A DNA stretch of 64,000 bases. Origin: Prorocentrum cordatum (Eukaryota; Sar; Dinophyceae; Prorocentrales; Prorocentraceae). The stretch spans positions 1,036,801 to 1,100,800 of the forward strand of contig CAUYUJ010021170.1 in assembly GCA_963575745.1 (NCBI GenBank), read 5' to 3'. Every line of letters starts with the position of its first letter. Position 1 is the stretch's first letter. Below are positions 47,891 through 59,645 of this stretch, one piece after another. The position numbers and the translations under genes are program-made. The notes beneath the pieces are model-generated. The model was not told where the DNA came from, made no database searches, and was given only the letters and a program-made list of their open reading frames with translations.

Positions 47891-50473
47891 TCAGCTTATG
47901 ATCTTGATGGTCAAGATCTTGATGTCCACTAGCGGCCTGTCGTCGCAGTTCGTCGGCGTCTTCTCGATGTTCTGCGCCACGTCCATCCCTTGCAAGACGC
48001 GGCCGAAGACCGTGTGCTTGCCGTCCAGCCAGGGGCACGGCACCGTGGTGATGAAGAACTGCGACCCGTTCGTATTGGGGCCAGCGTTGGCCATCGAGAG
48101 CGTGAAGGGCCTGTCGTGCTTGAGCGACCGGTGGATCTCGTCCTCAAACTCGCCACCCCAGATCCGCCACCGCGATTGCAGCGGTTGGTATGCGTCGGGC
48201 CTTGTCGCCTGCTCCTAACCAATAACTTCAGCAGCCCCCCTCGACAAGCCCTGCGTTTTTCGCCTTCCAAGCAGAAAATTGCCCCAAATACGAAGCCCAG
48301 GGAAGGGAGGGGCATCCGTGGCCCCTCCACCCTCCTCCCACACCAAGGCGCTCCCCCCGCGCGCACCCGAGCGCAATGGCGGAATCACGCGGCAACGCAA
48401 CCGGATACTCTCGCCGCCAGTACCATCGCCTTGGGGGTCGCCGCATTGCAGCATGAAGCCCTGGATGACGCGGTGGAACAGCGTGTTGTCGTAGTAGCCG
48501 TTCTTGGAGTGTACGGTGAAGTTCTCGATGGTCTTGGGGCACTCCTGGAAGAACAGCTTGACAACGATGTCGCCCATAGTGGTATGGATTGTCGCCTGCT
48601 TGCCCAACGGATTCTCGGTCCTGATCGAAGCAGCCACAGCGGCGTCCTCCTTGGTCGGCTTCTCGTTGAAAATGTCTCTGCCGTAGTCGGAGGTGCTCTC
48701 TGGAGGCTCCCGCGTGCTGAACACGAAGAACCTAAATGAAAACACAATGACAGAAACATTAAAACTCGGAGGTCCGCGCGGATTTCTCGGATCGGCGCCA
48801 GCGGCGGCGCCAGAGGACCCGAGAAATTCTGCATGGGACTCCGAGTTTGCATGCTAATGCCACTGTTTGTTCCCCGAGAGGATCCTCTGCTTCTTGTAGG
48901 CGGTGACGAAGGCTATGGGGTCGGCCAGCTCCTGCGTGCCGTGGTCCCCCTCCACGACGGCCTCGCCAGCCTCCGCCCTCTTCCGCATGGGCTTACCCTG
49001 GAAGAGCCCTATGCTCAGGAACCTCTCGGGGGGACGAGAGGGTGGAATAGCAAAGGGTGTGGTAGAGAATCAGCTCACGTAGCTGGGGTTACTGGCGCCT
49101 CCTGGCGCCGGGAGGCGCCCGTGTATTGAGGAATGGACCTGGCGGCGGGGCCGCAACCAGCTGCGCACAGAAGATTTTATACCCCCCTTTCCCTATCCTA
49201 CCCTTTCGTCCGGCCCGCACCTCTCGGTCTGCTCGATCTTCCCCAGGATCCTGACGAGCTTATTGGTGTGAATGTTGATAACCTTCACGCCGATCAGGGA
49301 GGGGTATAAAAGAAAATTCCCCGACTCGTCGAAGGTCACCTGCTGGTGCATGTTTGACGGCGACTTTCTCATCTCCTTCTCTACGGCGATGCGCCGGCCG
49401 AAATCGAATCGGTCCAGGTGCAGCTCGGGCATGTTGGGGTCGCTCTGGGCCGCGGTGAACATCTCTAACGACTCGTCGTACGCCCGGAACATCTTCCCGG
49501 TGCTGAAACGGAAGATCCTCAGGCGACCATCCTCACAGACCATGGCAAACATGGAGCCGTCCGAACTCACTGCAAGAGAGATGGCGAACGTCTGATTCTT
49601 CAGGAGTTCGTACAAGGACGTCTCGCTCTTGAAAGAGAACTTCAAACTCCCGGGCCTCGTCTTCGCGGTGGGCATCTGCATGGTGTCAGGATCCCACAAC
49701 TCCAGCGCGCCCGATTGGTCCGCACTCAGACAGGCGTGCAGTTGCGGGTTGTACTTGATGGCGTGCACTGCCCCCGAGTGCAGCTCGAGGGTGCGGAGCG
49801 GCTCGCTACTCCCAGTCTCCGGGTTGAGTATGTGTATCCTGCCGTCGTCAGCCTGCGAGCAGGCAACCAGTGCCGAGGGAGCATTCTTCTTGTGCACAAA
49901 CTCCACGGCCAGCGGCGAAAACTTGAGCTTGATCATGCAAGTCATGTCGAAGGAACATACCTCGAACATCTTGAGGGCGCTGTCGGTACCTATTGTAGCC
50001 AGCAGCCGCCCGTCCTGCGACAGCGCCATACCCGCGAGGGCACCGATGTGCGCGCGGTAGTGCTTGACGAACTCTATGCCCTCGTACTGTTTCTTCCAGA
50101 ACTTCACGTGCCCGTCCGCGCTGCCCGTGATCAGGAAGTTCGTGATCGAGCTTACCACCGCAAAGGTCACCGTGTCCCTGTGCATGAAGCTCTTCTCGTA
50201 CATCTCCCCCTTGGGCAGGTTGTCCAGGTAGACGTGCTCCTTCTTCAGCACCTTCTTCTTCTTCAGCTTCGCGGGCGCCGGCGGCGGCGCCATGCCCCCG
50301 AACCCGTCGTCGTCCGAGTCGTCATCGTCGTCATCGCCGCCGCCATCCAGGGGCCGCTTCTCCCCGCCGCCGGCCCCAGGCGGCGGCCTGATGCCCCCGA
50401 ACCCGTCGTCGTCCGAGTCCTCTTCGCCGCCGCCGTCCACGGGCGGCTTCTCCCCCCCGCCGTCCTCCGCCAT
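47891..50473 (-). CDS. PPWD1: PPWD1: WD40-repeat cyclophilin-type peptidyl-prolyl isomerase, 4 exons
   Basis: Modelled exons are 50,473-49,221, 49,022-48,885, 48,731-48,402 and 48,200-47,891, joining in frame to 676 codons (human PPWD1 is 646). The N-terminal 70 residues hold a duplicated acidic segment ([13 protein letters not shown] and [13 protein letters not shown]) and a Lys-rich patch. Residues about 80-410 are the WD40 propeller ([64 protein letters not shown]). Residues 510-676 are the cyclophilin domain: [17 protein letters not shown] (catalytic Arg, Phe, Gln), [20 protein letters not shown] (Phe, Trp, His), all active-site residues present. The family acts in spliceosomes, isomerising proline bonds. 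The start is the ATG at 50,473, the first in frame. Exon 3-4 joining is the uncertain point. No other host gene is near. Confidence 0.92.
48201..48401 (-). other. PPWD1 intron 3, boundaries uncertain
   Basis: A GT-AG intron of 201 nt keeps the frame but inserts 14 residues ([14 protein letters not shown]) before the conserved WGGEF. Joining exactly at the conserved protein would give boundaries within AGTATC|CGG and GGATC|TGG, with no GT/GC/GA-AG, and inverted ends ATCCG...CGGAT. Confidence 0.45.
48732..48884 (-). other. PPWD1 intron 2, GA-AG ends, hairpin
   Basis: 153 nt. Protein homology (YKKQR then FFVFSTREP) puts the donor at AG|GATCCT, a GA dinucleotide; the acceptor is TTTAG|G. The intron body folds back on itself: AAACTCGGAG(G)TCC, ATTTCTCGG and GGCGCC occur in both arms (48,761-48,848). 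Confidence 0.7.
48761..48848. repeat. short hairpin-family element, copy A (inside PPWD1 intron 2)
   Basis: The plus strand reads GGTCCGCGCGGATTTCTCGG, then ATCGGCGCC, a GC-rich loop, then GGCGCCAGAGGACCCGAGAA and ATTC, ending CTCCGAGTTT. Related arms occur at 6,887, 10,040 and 59,531. Confidence 0.6.
49023..49220 (-). other. PPWD1 intron 1, GT-AG, introner-like with TIRs and 9-bp direct repeat
   Basis: 198 nt. On the minus strand CCGAGAGGT occurs at both ends: the donor GT lies in the first copy, the acceptor AG in the second. Just inside, GGACGAAAGGGTAGGATAGG and, at the other end reverse-complemented, GGACGAGAGGGTGGAATAG form imperfect inverted repeats of about 40 bp. The core has GGCGCCTCC...GGAGGCGCC. 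Confidence 0.75.
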
Positions 50474-52059
50474 GGCCCCGCGGCGGGCGGCGCCGCCCGC
50501 CCCCGCGCCCAGGGCGAGGCGGGGCGCTCAGCCCGGGCCCGCGCTGAGCCCTAACGGCTGGCGGGCCGGCCGCCGCCCCCGCCGGCCTGCGGCTGGGAGC
50601 CAGCCCGTCGGTGTCTCGCCGGGCGAGTGTTCGTCCGCGGGCGGGGGGGGGCATATGCTTGGGAGGAGGAGGAGGAGGAGGAGGAGGAGGAGGAGGAGGA
50701 GGAGGAGGAGGAAGAGGAGGAGGAGGAGGGAGCGTGGCCACTTCTTCTTTTCGCGGTGGCTTGGGTCCAAGACGCGGTCGGGGCAGCCGAGGGACACTGC
50801 GGGGCGGAACTGGCCACGGCAGGAGCAGGGGCGGCGAAGGGGGGGGAGAGGACGCCGCGGGCGGCGGAGCAGGCTCGGAGCGGAGCGTGACCGCAGTCGT
50901 GCGCACGCCGCTGCCCATCTCGGGCGGGCTCGCGTGGCATTCCCAACCCCCCCCCCTGTGCCCCAGCGGCTTCCTGCTGCACGCAGCGGGCGGGGCCGAC
51001 CCGCGTGGAGTTTGCTGTCGCTCACCCCGGCGGGGAGCCCACGCGGGGTGAGGGCACGCGGGCCGCGCGGGCGCCTCGTGGGCCCGCGGCGGCAGCTCGG
51101 GGGCCGTTTGGGGCCCCTCGTCTGCTGCCTGTGCAGCTGCTGGGGCAGCAGGACACGCAGAAGAGAGCAGACGCGCTGCTCTCGCGGGCGGAAGACACCT
51201 GTGCGCGGGCAAACATTCTCGACGTCGGCGCTGTTCGCAGAGGCGCGAGCAGTTCGCAGAGGCGCGAGCGGAGAACGCGAGGGTCTGGGGCCTGGGGCAT
51301 CTCATTGCTGCTTCGAGCCGATCGATTGAATTCTCGTCTGGCGCCCATAACCACGAAAGATCTTTCAGAAACCCCGTTTCCAATGAGATCTAATGATTTC
51401 TGTGCGGGCGTCTTGACGGATTGGGACTGGGCGCAATGTTGGGAACATCAATTGCCTCTCGCGGCGATCACTGCTGGGGTTCCAGTGGGTTCCTCAAGAG
51501 TCCGCTCGTCAACTTCCCCAGCGGCTCTGTGGACAGGTCTCCACATGACGAACAGGTGGCACGCAGGCCAAGGTAGGAGAAGAGGAGGAGGAGGAGGAGG
51601 AGGAGGAGGAGGAGGAGGAGGAGGAGGAGGAGGAGCAGGAGGAGCAGGAGGAGCAGGAGGAGCAGGAGGAGCAGGAGGAGCAGGAGGAGGCGGAAGGGGG
51701 GGGGGGAGACACTGGACTCATACCCGGAAGTGCGGCCTGGGCTCCTCGGGCGCGCTCCCCAGTGCAAGCAGGGACGCGCCGCCGGCGCGGACGTGCTTCG
51801 CCTTCAGAGCGCAGAGGCCCCGCGGGGGCCGCGTGGCGGTGCCGCGGCCTCGGTGCCCGGACCGCGAGGCCAGAGATCGCGGGCGCGCTCGCCCCTCTCG
51901 GCATCCGCCTCCCCGTGAGAGAGACACGGGCGTGCGACGTCCCGACGTCATGCGCCGCTCCCGGGGGCCGGCGCTACATCCCGAGCCGTTTGCTGGGGCG
52001 CACGAGGCCCGGCGAGGGCCCCTGGAGGCCGAAGGTGGCTCAAGACCGTCCGCTAGGAT
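50474..52059. repeat. PPWD1 5' flank with (GGA)n arrays, no gene
   Basis: GGA arrays at about 50,660-50,735 and 51,583-51,695; the second passes into GGAGCA hexamers. Very GC-rich between them. The long Gly/Arg/Pro frames on both strands are artefacts of this composition. No promoter motif is recognised upstream of PPWD1. Confidence 0.6.
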
Positions 52060-52270
52060 TTGTCACGACGCGAGCAGGCGTTCCGAGGAGATGGGGTCGA
52101 AAGATCGCGCCGCATCTGCGTGGAGAAAATCGGGCTCGACATCGAGCTGCATCGCCGAGGCAGCGGCGATGCGGCGAGATCCTCCGACCCCATCTACTCC
52201 GACCACGTTTGGGAGGCCCAGAAGCATCGAGTCGATGAAGCGGGTCGGACTGGCATGTGTCGGATCGGGC
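52060..52270 (+). repeat. dispersed repeat, partner near 60,100-60,215
   Basis: Shared blocks are AAATCGGGC, GAGC.GCATC.CCGA.GCA, ATCC.CCGACCCCATCT, CTC.GA.CACG.TTGG.AGGCC. Both copies have the same orientation; identity is moderate. Confidence 0.5.
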
Positions 52271-53159
52271 TGCCTCGGCACGGGGTCGGAATCGAATCGC
52301 ATTGGCCGCGCCAGGATGCACGGCAGCGCCATGCAAACATCGAGTCACATCGGACCGTCGGGATATCGGAACCTATCTGCCCCGATACACAGCACGCAAC
52401 ACAGAGCGTGCCGACACGGAGCCCAATACGGAGACCGAGCACGTACATGGGTCTGGCGCGGTACAGTCGGGGCGTTGACCTAAGGAACCCTAAATAAGGA
52501 ACGAGGCCCCTTTTTTCCATAAGTTAAACTTCGATTTCCTATCGAAAATATAAGGGAAACCTGAGGCAAGCTGTGACACACTTAAGGAACGCGGAGCCCC
52601 TCCCCAACGAAGAGGGTTCCTTCTTCAGGGCCCCGACTGTACGCTCGCCAGGAGCGTGGGCCAACGCGTGCCGAACCAACACGCGGGGCGCGGTGGCGCT
52701 GCCGCTTCGAACACGGCGCGTGCTGCGTCGCAGCACGGGCGCAGCGGGGCAGCGGAGCACTGGCGTGGACATCCAGGAGGAGGAGGAGGAGGAGGAGGAG
52801 GAGGAGGAGGAGGAGGAGGAGGAGGAGGAGGAGGAGGAAGAGGAGGAGGGGGCGCCCGCCTCGAAGTTCAGCACGATGCCGAAGTGCCCCGACGAGCCTG
52901 CCGCGGCAGCCTCGCGGAGAGGCGCGCGCGCACGCGGAGGGGCGCGGCGGCCGCGGGCGCGCACGCCCGCCTGGGCTCGGCCCGGCATCGGGCGCGGGGC
53001 CAGCGAGGAGGAGGGGGAGGCCACGGGGGGCACGAGGACCGCCGAGATCCTGCCAGTTTCAGGCCCCAGGGCCCTCGCAGGTCGATCCGGCCCGGCCAAG
53101 TGCCACAGCAAGATGGGGCCTGGGGCTCTGGTCGCGATTGTTCAGGATGTTGCAACTTG
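52271..53159. repeat. unassigned DNA with (GGA)n at 52,772-52,850
   Basis: ACACG-rich patch at about 52,385-52,440 related to 7.3-7.45 kb. GGA array of about 78 bp. No supported gene. Confidence 0.6.
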
Positions 53160-53884
53160 TTCGCAGCATCGGAGCTCAGGGAGCGGGGGGTCCCGACTCT
53201 GTGGGCCAGTCCCCGACCCCGTGGGGCTTCCGATGGGCCCCCCTCCCAAAAAGAGGCCAACTTCGGGGATGTGCACGACTGGCGAGAGGGGAAGGGCGGC
53301 CGACCACCTTCGATATAGTGGTCACGGCGACCCCAGTCCCCGACCCTGTGGGCCAGTCCCCGACTCTGTGGGACTTCCAGAGGACCTCGGAAACGAAGGC
53401 CAACCTGGAGTCGGCGCTACATCGCCGATCGGTCCGCGATAGGCCCTCGAGAGCGAATCCGCACGGTTCTGTGCGGAGTGGGCGCGTTGCGATGCGTGTG
53501 CGATTGGGGGTCGAGGCATCCTCCCCCTGAGGGGACGTTTCTGCTTTCGTTGCCCCTGAGGGGCGTTTCTGAGCGGCCCCTTCCCGCAAGGGTGTAACCT
53601 CCCCTCGCGAGCTTCCCTTGGAAGCGAGCCCGAGGGCAAGTGAGAGGAAGAAGGCCTTCTCAGACGGCGGCGGGGCTTCTCAGAATCCCTCCGGCCTTCT
53701 GTGAGAACTTGCTCGTGTCCTCGGGGAAGGCTTCACAACCTTCTCTCAGGAGGGCCGCGGCCTCCCGAGCCCTCTGAGAAGCCTCCCCCCAAGCCTCCCC
53801 CCCTTCAGCTCCCCAGACCCCCGACGTCGCGTTTTTCTTCGCAGCGTCGACCCCCACAAGGTCTCGACCCCCTCCCAGGGACCG
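53160..53884. repeat. GTGGGCCAGTCCCCGAC-type repeats, no gene
   Basis: The word TGTGGGCCAGTCCCCGAC occurs at about 53,200 and 53,350, each followed by GTGGG.CTTCC. A related word is at about 60,750. 53,580-53,800 is CCTTCTC.G-rich. Confidence 0.5.
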
Positions 53885-54140
53885 GCTTCTCCTCCCGAGT
53901 CCTTCCTCGACGGCCCCGAGGCCCGGCAAGGGCCCCCACAGGCCGAGAGCAGCGACAACACGCGATCCTGCTCACAACGCGGGGGGGTCTGGGTCCGCGC
54001 TCCTCCTCCTCCTCCTCCGAGTCGGTCCTCGACGGCCCCGAGGCCCAGCATGGGCCCCCCAGAGGCCGAGAGCAGCGACAGAACCGCGACGGCTTCTGCT
54101 CACAACGCCGGGGGGGGGTCTGGGTCCACGCGGCCAGCCT
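53885..54140 (+). repeat. tandem duplication, ~125-bp unit, 2 copies
   Basis: Both units carry TCCTCGACGGCCCCGAGGCC, then GGGCCCCC, then AGGCCGAGAGCAGCGACA, then CTGCTCACAACGC and a G run followed by TCTGGGTCC. Confidence 0.75.
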
Positions 54141-54479
54141 GCTGTTGCGGGGGGGGGGGGGGGGGGGGGGCGCGGGGGGTCGGGGGCGAGACGTCGCCCC
54201 GCGGCCAGAGGGCGGGGGGGGGCGAGGAGCGCGCCCGGAGGGGCGAGGGCCGAGGGCGCGCCGGGGGGGCCGCGGGCCCGGGCTCGGCGCAGGACGGTGC
54301 CGAGGGAGGAGGGAGCAGGAAGGGAGGGGGAGGGGAGGGGGAGGGAGGGGGAGGGAGGGGGAGAGGGAGGGGACAAGCTAGGTGCGCTCGCGTCATATCT
54401 GACATCCTACCCCTCCCTCCCATCCCTTACCATGGCGTAGGTCCCCTCTCTACTCGCACAGTTGGATGTCGAGCAGGGC
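54141..54479. repeat. G-rich tract including a run of more than 20 G and (GGGAGGGG)n
   Basis: A G homopolymer of about 22 near 54,147-54,170, then GGGGAGGGAGGGGGAGGGAG from about 54,325 to 54,375. These can form quadruplexes. No gene. Confidence 0.7.
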
Positions 54480-54785
54480 AATGATCGCGAAAGGGTACGC
54501 GGTGCATTGTAGAGCACGGCATGGCATGGCGTAGAAGAGCACCGCAAAGCGTAGCATCAACCTAGCATTGCATTGCATGCCGTGGCATGGCACGGAAAAT
54601 GACGCCAGCGCTGCAGCGGGAGCACGAGTCGAAACGAGCGGAAGCGCGGAAATGAGGCCAGCGCTGCAGCGGGAGCACGATTCAGAACGAGCGGAAGCAC
54701 GGAAATGAGGCCAGCGCTGCAGCGGGAGCACGATTCGGAACGAGCGGGGCCCGAAAATGAGGCCGGCGCCTCAGCGAGAGCAGCA
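54480..54785 (+). repeat. tandem repeat, ~53-bp unit, ~3.5 copies
   Basis: Units begin GCCAGCGCTGCAGCGGGAGC at about 54,604, 54,657 and 54,711, with a partial GCCGGCGCCTCAGCGAGAGC at 54,762. The preceding 54,500-54,600 is rich in GGCATGGC and GCATTGCATT words. Confidence 0.8.
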
Positions 54786-56559
54786 TTTTGAAAAAAATGC
54801 AAGCGAAAACCCAACTCTCGGGAATCCTGTGTGTAAAAAAACAATACGCGGGGGGGGTCGAACACTCCCAGCACGTCATCAGGGGAAGAGGGAGAGCAGT
54901 ATTCATATTGAGTAATTGTGGAAGAGGGGGGGGAGTGGAGGGAGGGGGAAGGAAATGGGCGACCACGCGTGTCTGTCGGGGAGCAGGAGGAGGAGGAGGA
55001 GCGACGGGGGGCGACGGGGGGCCAAGGCCCCGCATGTGCTGCTTGAGCCGCGGAGGGCAAGGGAGTGGCTGCCCCGCCCCAGGTTTTTTTTCAAAGCGCT
55101 CGCTGTACATGGTCTTCAACTGCATTGGTGAAAGGCCTGGCAAAAGCAGCAGCGTCACTGAATGACAGACACACAGGCAAAAGTGCTGCCTACAGAGGAG
55201 TTGCTTCCCCGCCCCAGGTGGGGCACAGGCACGCTGCTGGTAGCCATTGGTGTAATCTCAGCAAGACATGGGCACAGCCTAGCAGCGCGGGCCCCAGCTC
55301 ACACTACCTGCGTCCGCCATGTCGAGCGATCGGTGGAATGCGCGACAACACTGGGAACTCTGCCCCTGCACGGCAGATTTATGAGAAACCAGCTGGAGGT
55401 CCGAACTTGAGGGATGTCTGCAGCGAAGTGGCCCCCAGCGGGGGTGCCCGATACCCCAGCGGCGATTGGACCCGTAAAGGTAGGGTTCAGAATTGGTCGC
55501 AGAGGAAGCGGATGCACAATGGAGAGGAGGGGAGGGAAGCGGGCAAGGAGGTGACCGTCCCCGGACTCAGACGTTCCGATTATGTTCCTCACGGGAGCCT
55601 CCAAAACTCTGGTTTTCAGGACCCCTTGAATTGTCAACCGCAGCGCTGTGGCACAGTCACCTGGCGTCAACCACGAGCCGACCATCGGAGTGCACACCAG
55701 CCGAGGGTCCGCCAGCGGCTCCCAGCAGCCGGTGCTGCGCGGCAGCACAGGGGAAGAACGGGAGCGAGAAGCAAACAGGCGACGGCGAGCACGCGAGCGG
55801 GACGCCAGGGCCCGCAGGACGACGCAGGCGGGCGGGCGGGCGGGAACGGCAGGGGCTATCCGCCCCCGGACGGGGGGCCGTGCGCCGGACGGTCCCAGAG
55901 CCCGGAAGCGGCCGGCCTCCAGAGGGGTGCTGTGCTTGTTGTTGGTCCGGGAGGCCCAGGAGCAGCGGGGGGGGGCCAGTGGTCTTCAGCGCAGCTGGGC
56001 CTCTCCAAGGAGCCTTGAGACGCGCGTGCTCGATGCACGATCGTGATGCAGGGCTCGAGGTGGAGCCGAAACAGAACTCGCTGCACGCAGCGTCGCTACG
56101 GTCAGTCAACATGCCTGGCTGCAACGAGTCCCTTTATCAACCACGGGACGAGCTGCGCCAACCTGCCAACGAGTCTGCGGGAGGCCCTGCACCAGCTGGT
56201 CCAGATGTTGTGAAAACGCACTCGGGAGCGCGGGACGTCACATTAGTCGAGAACTCGGCTGGTCGCCGATCGACGGATCGACTGATGGAGACGTCGACCA
56301 ACCCATGCCTGCAATGACACGATATTTTCGAGCCGCTAGCCCCGAATGATCACAATACCCTCCACAGGAAAATGTGACCCATACCGACAGGGTTGGGCTG
56401 TTAGATATTTTTTGGAGTATCCCGAAGGGCCTCGCCCGCCCTGAGACCCCTTCCACAAGAAACCTTCCACAAGAAACCCAACCCTGAGACCCCAGGACGT
56501 CCACTGATTATTGGTGTGGGAACGTCACACTTTCCACAGCAAACCATCGCCACACAAGA
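54786..56559. other. no supported gene
   Basis: Open frames of up to about 320 codons exist on the plus strand (55,065-56,018) but are Gly/Arg/Pro/Ala-rich without motifs. GTTGCTTCCCCGCCCCAGGT-like words occur near 55,070 and 55,200. Confidence 0.45.
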
Positions 56560-57500
56560 AACCCAGAGCACCACGGAGGCAAGCAGGGCGTTTCTTGGCA
56601 TGGGTTTCCACTGTACCGCGGCCGCCATGCCCCAAGACTCAAGGTGATCCCTGGAGGTATCTCGCCTCGCCCCCCCCGCACACCGCGGCCGCCAGGCCCC
56701 AAGACTATCGGGGTGGTAACCGCGGCCACCACGTCCCAGGGATCCGCGAGAGTCCGATGGCGATATCTACGAACAAGCATATCGAGCAGGCGCAGGTAAC
56801 ATAGAACTCCACCAGGGAAGCGTCGTCACAGAGTCATGCAGTCCAGGCGTCACGACGCGACGCCATGCCGTCCTCCAGCGCCCAGAACATACATACAGGT
56901 CATACCCGAACGAAATGCTTGTACAGTGTATGTCTATAATACGCTTTAGACGATCTCCAACGATGAATATCATAAGCCTGCATGAAACAGGCACACCACG
57001 AATAGACATTGGCACCAGACGTCCATAACGACAGCCAAGCACAGATATCAATAACATGGATCAACACATGAACAACACCAATCCACAAATAAGAAGCACC
57101 ATGAACCGATGACAGCAACAAATGTCAATGACCGTCACCAAGGACATACACAATTCGCACGCATCAATACCAGACGCGGGAAAACCTGCATCAAAAACAC
57201 ACGCCGAGACCATACAATAATTACAGACATCAACAACTGTCACCACGTACACCTATACTATACATCGAAAATAAGCACCCTGACTAGTTTGACATCAAGG
57301 TCACGCACCGAAACGAAACATCGATGTGGCCGAGCAGTCTCAATGAAACACAACATCCACAAAGGAAAGACCCCACGAACTGACACCAAGCGCATACACA
57401 GGACACAGACACCGGCGTCACACATAAGGGCAAAACATCAGGAACGTACTTCAAGAAGAGACGCCACGAGTTGACATCAGGTACAGTCACCAAGCACGTA
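56560..57500 (+). repeat. diverged dispersed repeat, partner at 44,740-45,520
   Basis: ACCGCGGCCGCCA occurs at about 56,616 and 56,682, then the GTCCAGGCGTCACGACG block, then a long AT/CA-rich tract with CATTGGCACCAGACGTCC at 57,008-57,025, matching the partner's CATTGGCACCACACGTC. Confidence 0.45.
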
Positions 57501-58240
57501 CACCAATACATGGTATACATCAATAGCGGACGCCCAGGAGGAGGCGCAGGGAGACAGGCCGGGAGGCAACGGCAAGCAGGCGGGCCAGGCAGGGGTCCGG
57601 GAGGCAGGGACCGCCAGCGCCGAGGAGGCGGCCGGTCCAGCGTCACCGAGCGGGCGGCCCCGCAGGCGGAGCGCAGGAGCGAGTCGGAGCTGTCGGGGGG
57701 AGGGATGGGCCGTCGGGGTCGTCGGGGTGGCTGGGGTCGCCAGGGCTGCCAGGGTCGTCGTGAGGTAGAGGTCACTCGCAGTCACTGCGGTCAAAAAAAA
57801 TGCGAGTGGCCCTCAGCCGACGCTCCTGCGCAGTGCCATCCAGGCTGAAGAAGAGCCCCTGGAAGGCGAAAACTAGCCCTTGGCACACAAAACACATCAG
57901 CATCCGTGAAGGCTTGCTTGTCCTCTCGATCGGGTGGTAGGGGGTGCTCGTCCAGAATTGGCCAGGGCGGGCTGCCGCGTTGAGGCCTGGTCCGCAGGGG
58001 CCCTTTCGGGTAGTGCCCGCCCGCCAGCCGCCCGTGAGCGGGGAGCACAAGGGGGATGCGTTCCAAGGGCCTGTAGACGTGTCTGAGGTCCCCACTGGGG
58101 TTCGAACGATGTTCTCAAATGACGCCCAATGGTTTTGGAGGCGCTCGGCGGTTTTCGAGGAAGGAGTGGACGGGTGAACAAGATGGAGAGAGGAACGAGG
58201 AGGAAGGGAAAAGAGGAAGAAAAGGCGCCCTCTCCTCCTT
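57501..58240. other. no supported gene
   Basis: GGTCGTCGGGGTGGCTGGGG-type repeats at 57,710-57,765. The remaining frames show no recognisable domain. Confidence 0.45.
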
Positions 58241-58940
<700 letters not shown>

Positions 58941-59530
58941 GGGAGCAGGGGGAGGAAGAGGATGCAACAGAAGGATCAGGAGTGGGAGAAGAATGGAGAT
59001 TAGATCCAGGATAGCGGCGAGGATGCGAGGACAGGATGAGGGGATGGGAAGGAGAGGCGTGGAGGGGACGAAGGCCAGGGATGGGATGGAGAGGGGAGAT
59101 TAGTTACCCGTCAGTCCATGACTCCTTGCGCTCCTCCTTTCGCACACAGCAATCCCCGCAGTCCTCCTCCCGCATTGGCCACCGACGAGCCATGGCTGAC
59201 CCTTCCCCATCACCCCGACCGCGCCCCTGAGAAATTAGTGTTTGCGGATGTCCCAAAGGATTTCGGCAGAGGTCGGAATTGGTGCAGGACTGTATCGCTA
59301 GACGTGAGACAGAGTATGAGTTGTTGGGATCACGTTCGACGACAACGATGCGACGACGCCGAAGGCAGGGAGAACAGGCGCGGCATCAAACGAGGAGCAA
59401 AGAAGGCGTGAGGACAGATGGAGCACAAAGGGCTAGGCTGCACGGGCCGCCAGCAAGAGAAGACGGCCACCGACGAGCACAAATGGTGCAACAACCATAG
59501 AAGAAGAAACAACTGCACTAGCACAACATA
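58941..59530. other. no supported gene
   Basis: Mixed sequence with no long protein-like frame. Confidence 0.45.
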
Positions 59531-59645
59531 ATGAAGCTCCGCGCGAATTTCTTGGATCGGCGCTGGACCCCCCTTCCCTGGCGCGCAGAGCGTGCCAGGG
59601 GCGGCGCCAGAGGCGCCGCAAGGGCGGTGCAGATCCAAGGAGTCG
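59531..59645 (+). repeat. short hairpin-family element, copy B
   Basis: GAAGCTCCGCGCGAATTTCT then TGGATCGGCGCTGGACCCCC, later GGCGGCGCCAGAGGCGCC. It is closest to the copy at 10,040-10,095 and clearly related to the PPWD1 intron 2 arm. Confidence 0.55.

Noticed and set aside
51005-52483. Plus-strand frame of 492 codons
   Set aside because: It crosses a (GGA)n array, is Gly/Arg/Ala-rich and has no motif; stop codons are rare by chance at this GC content.
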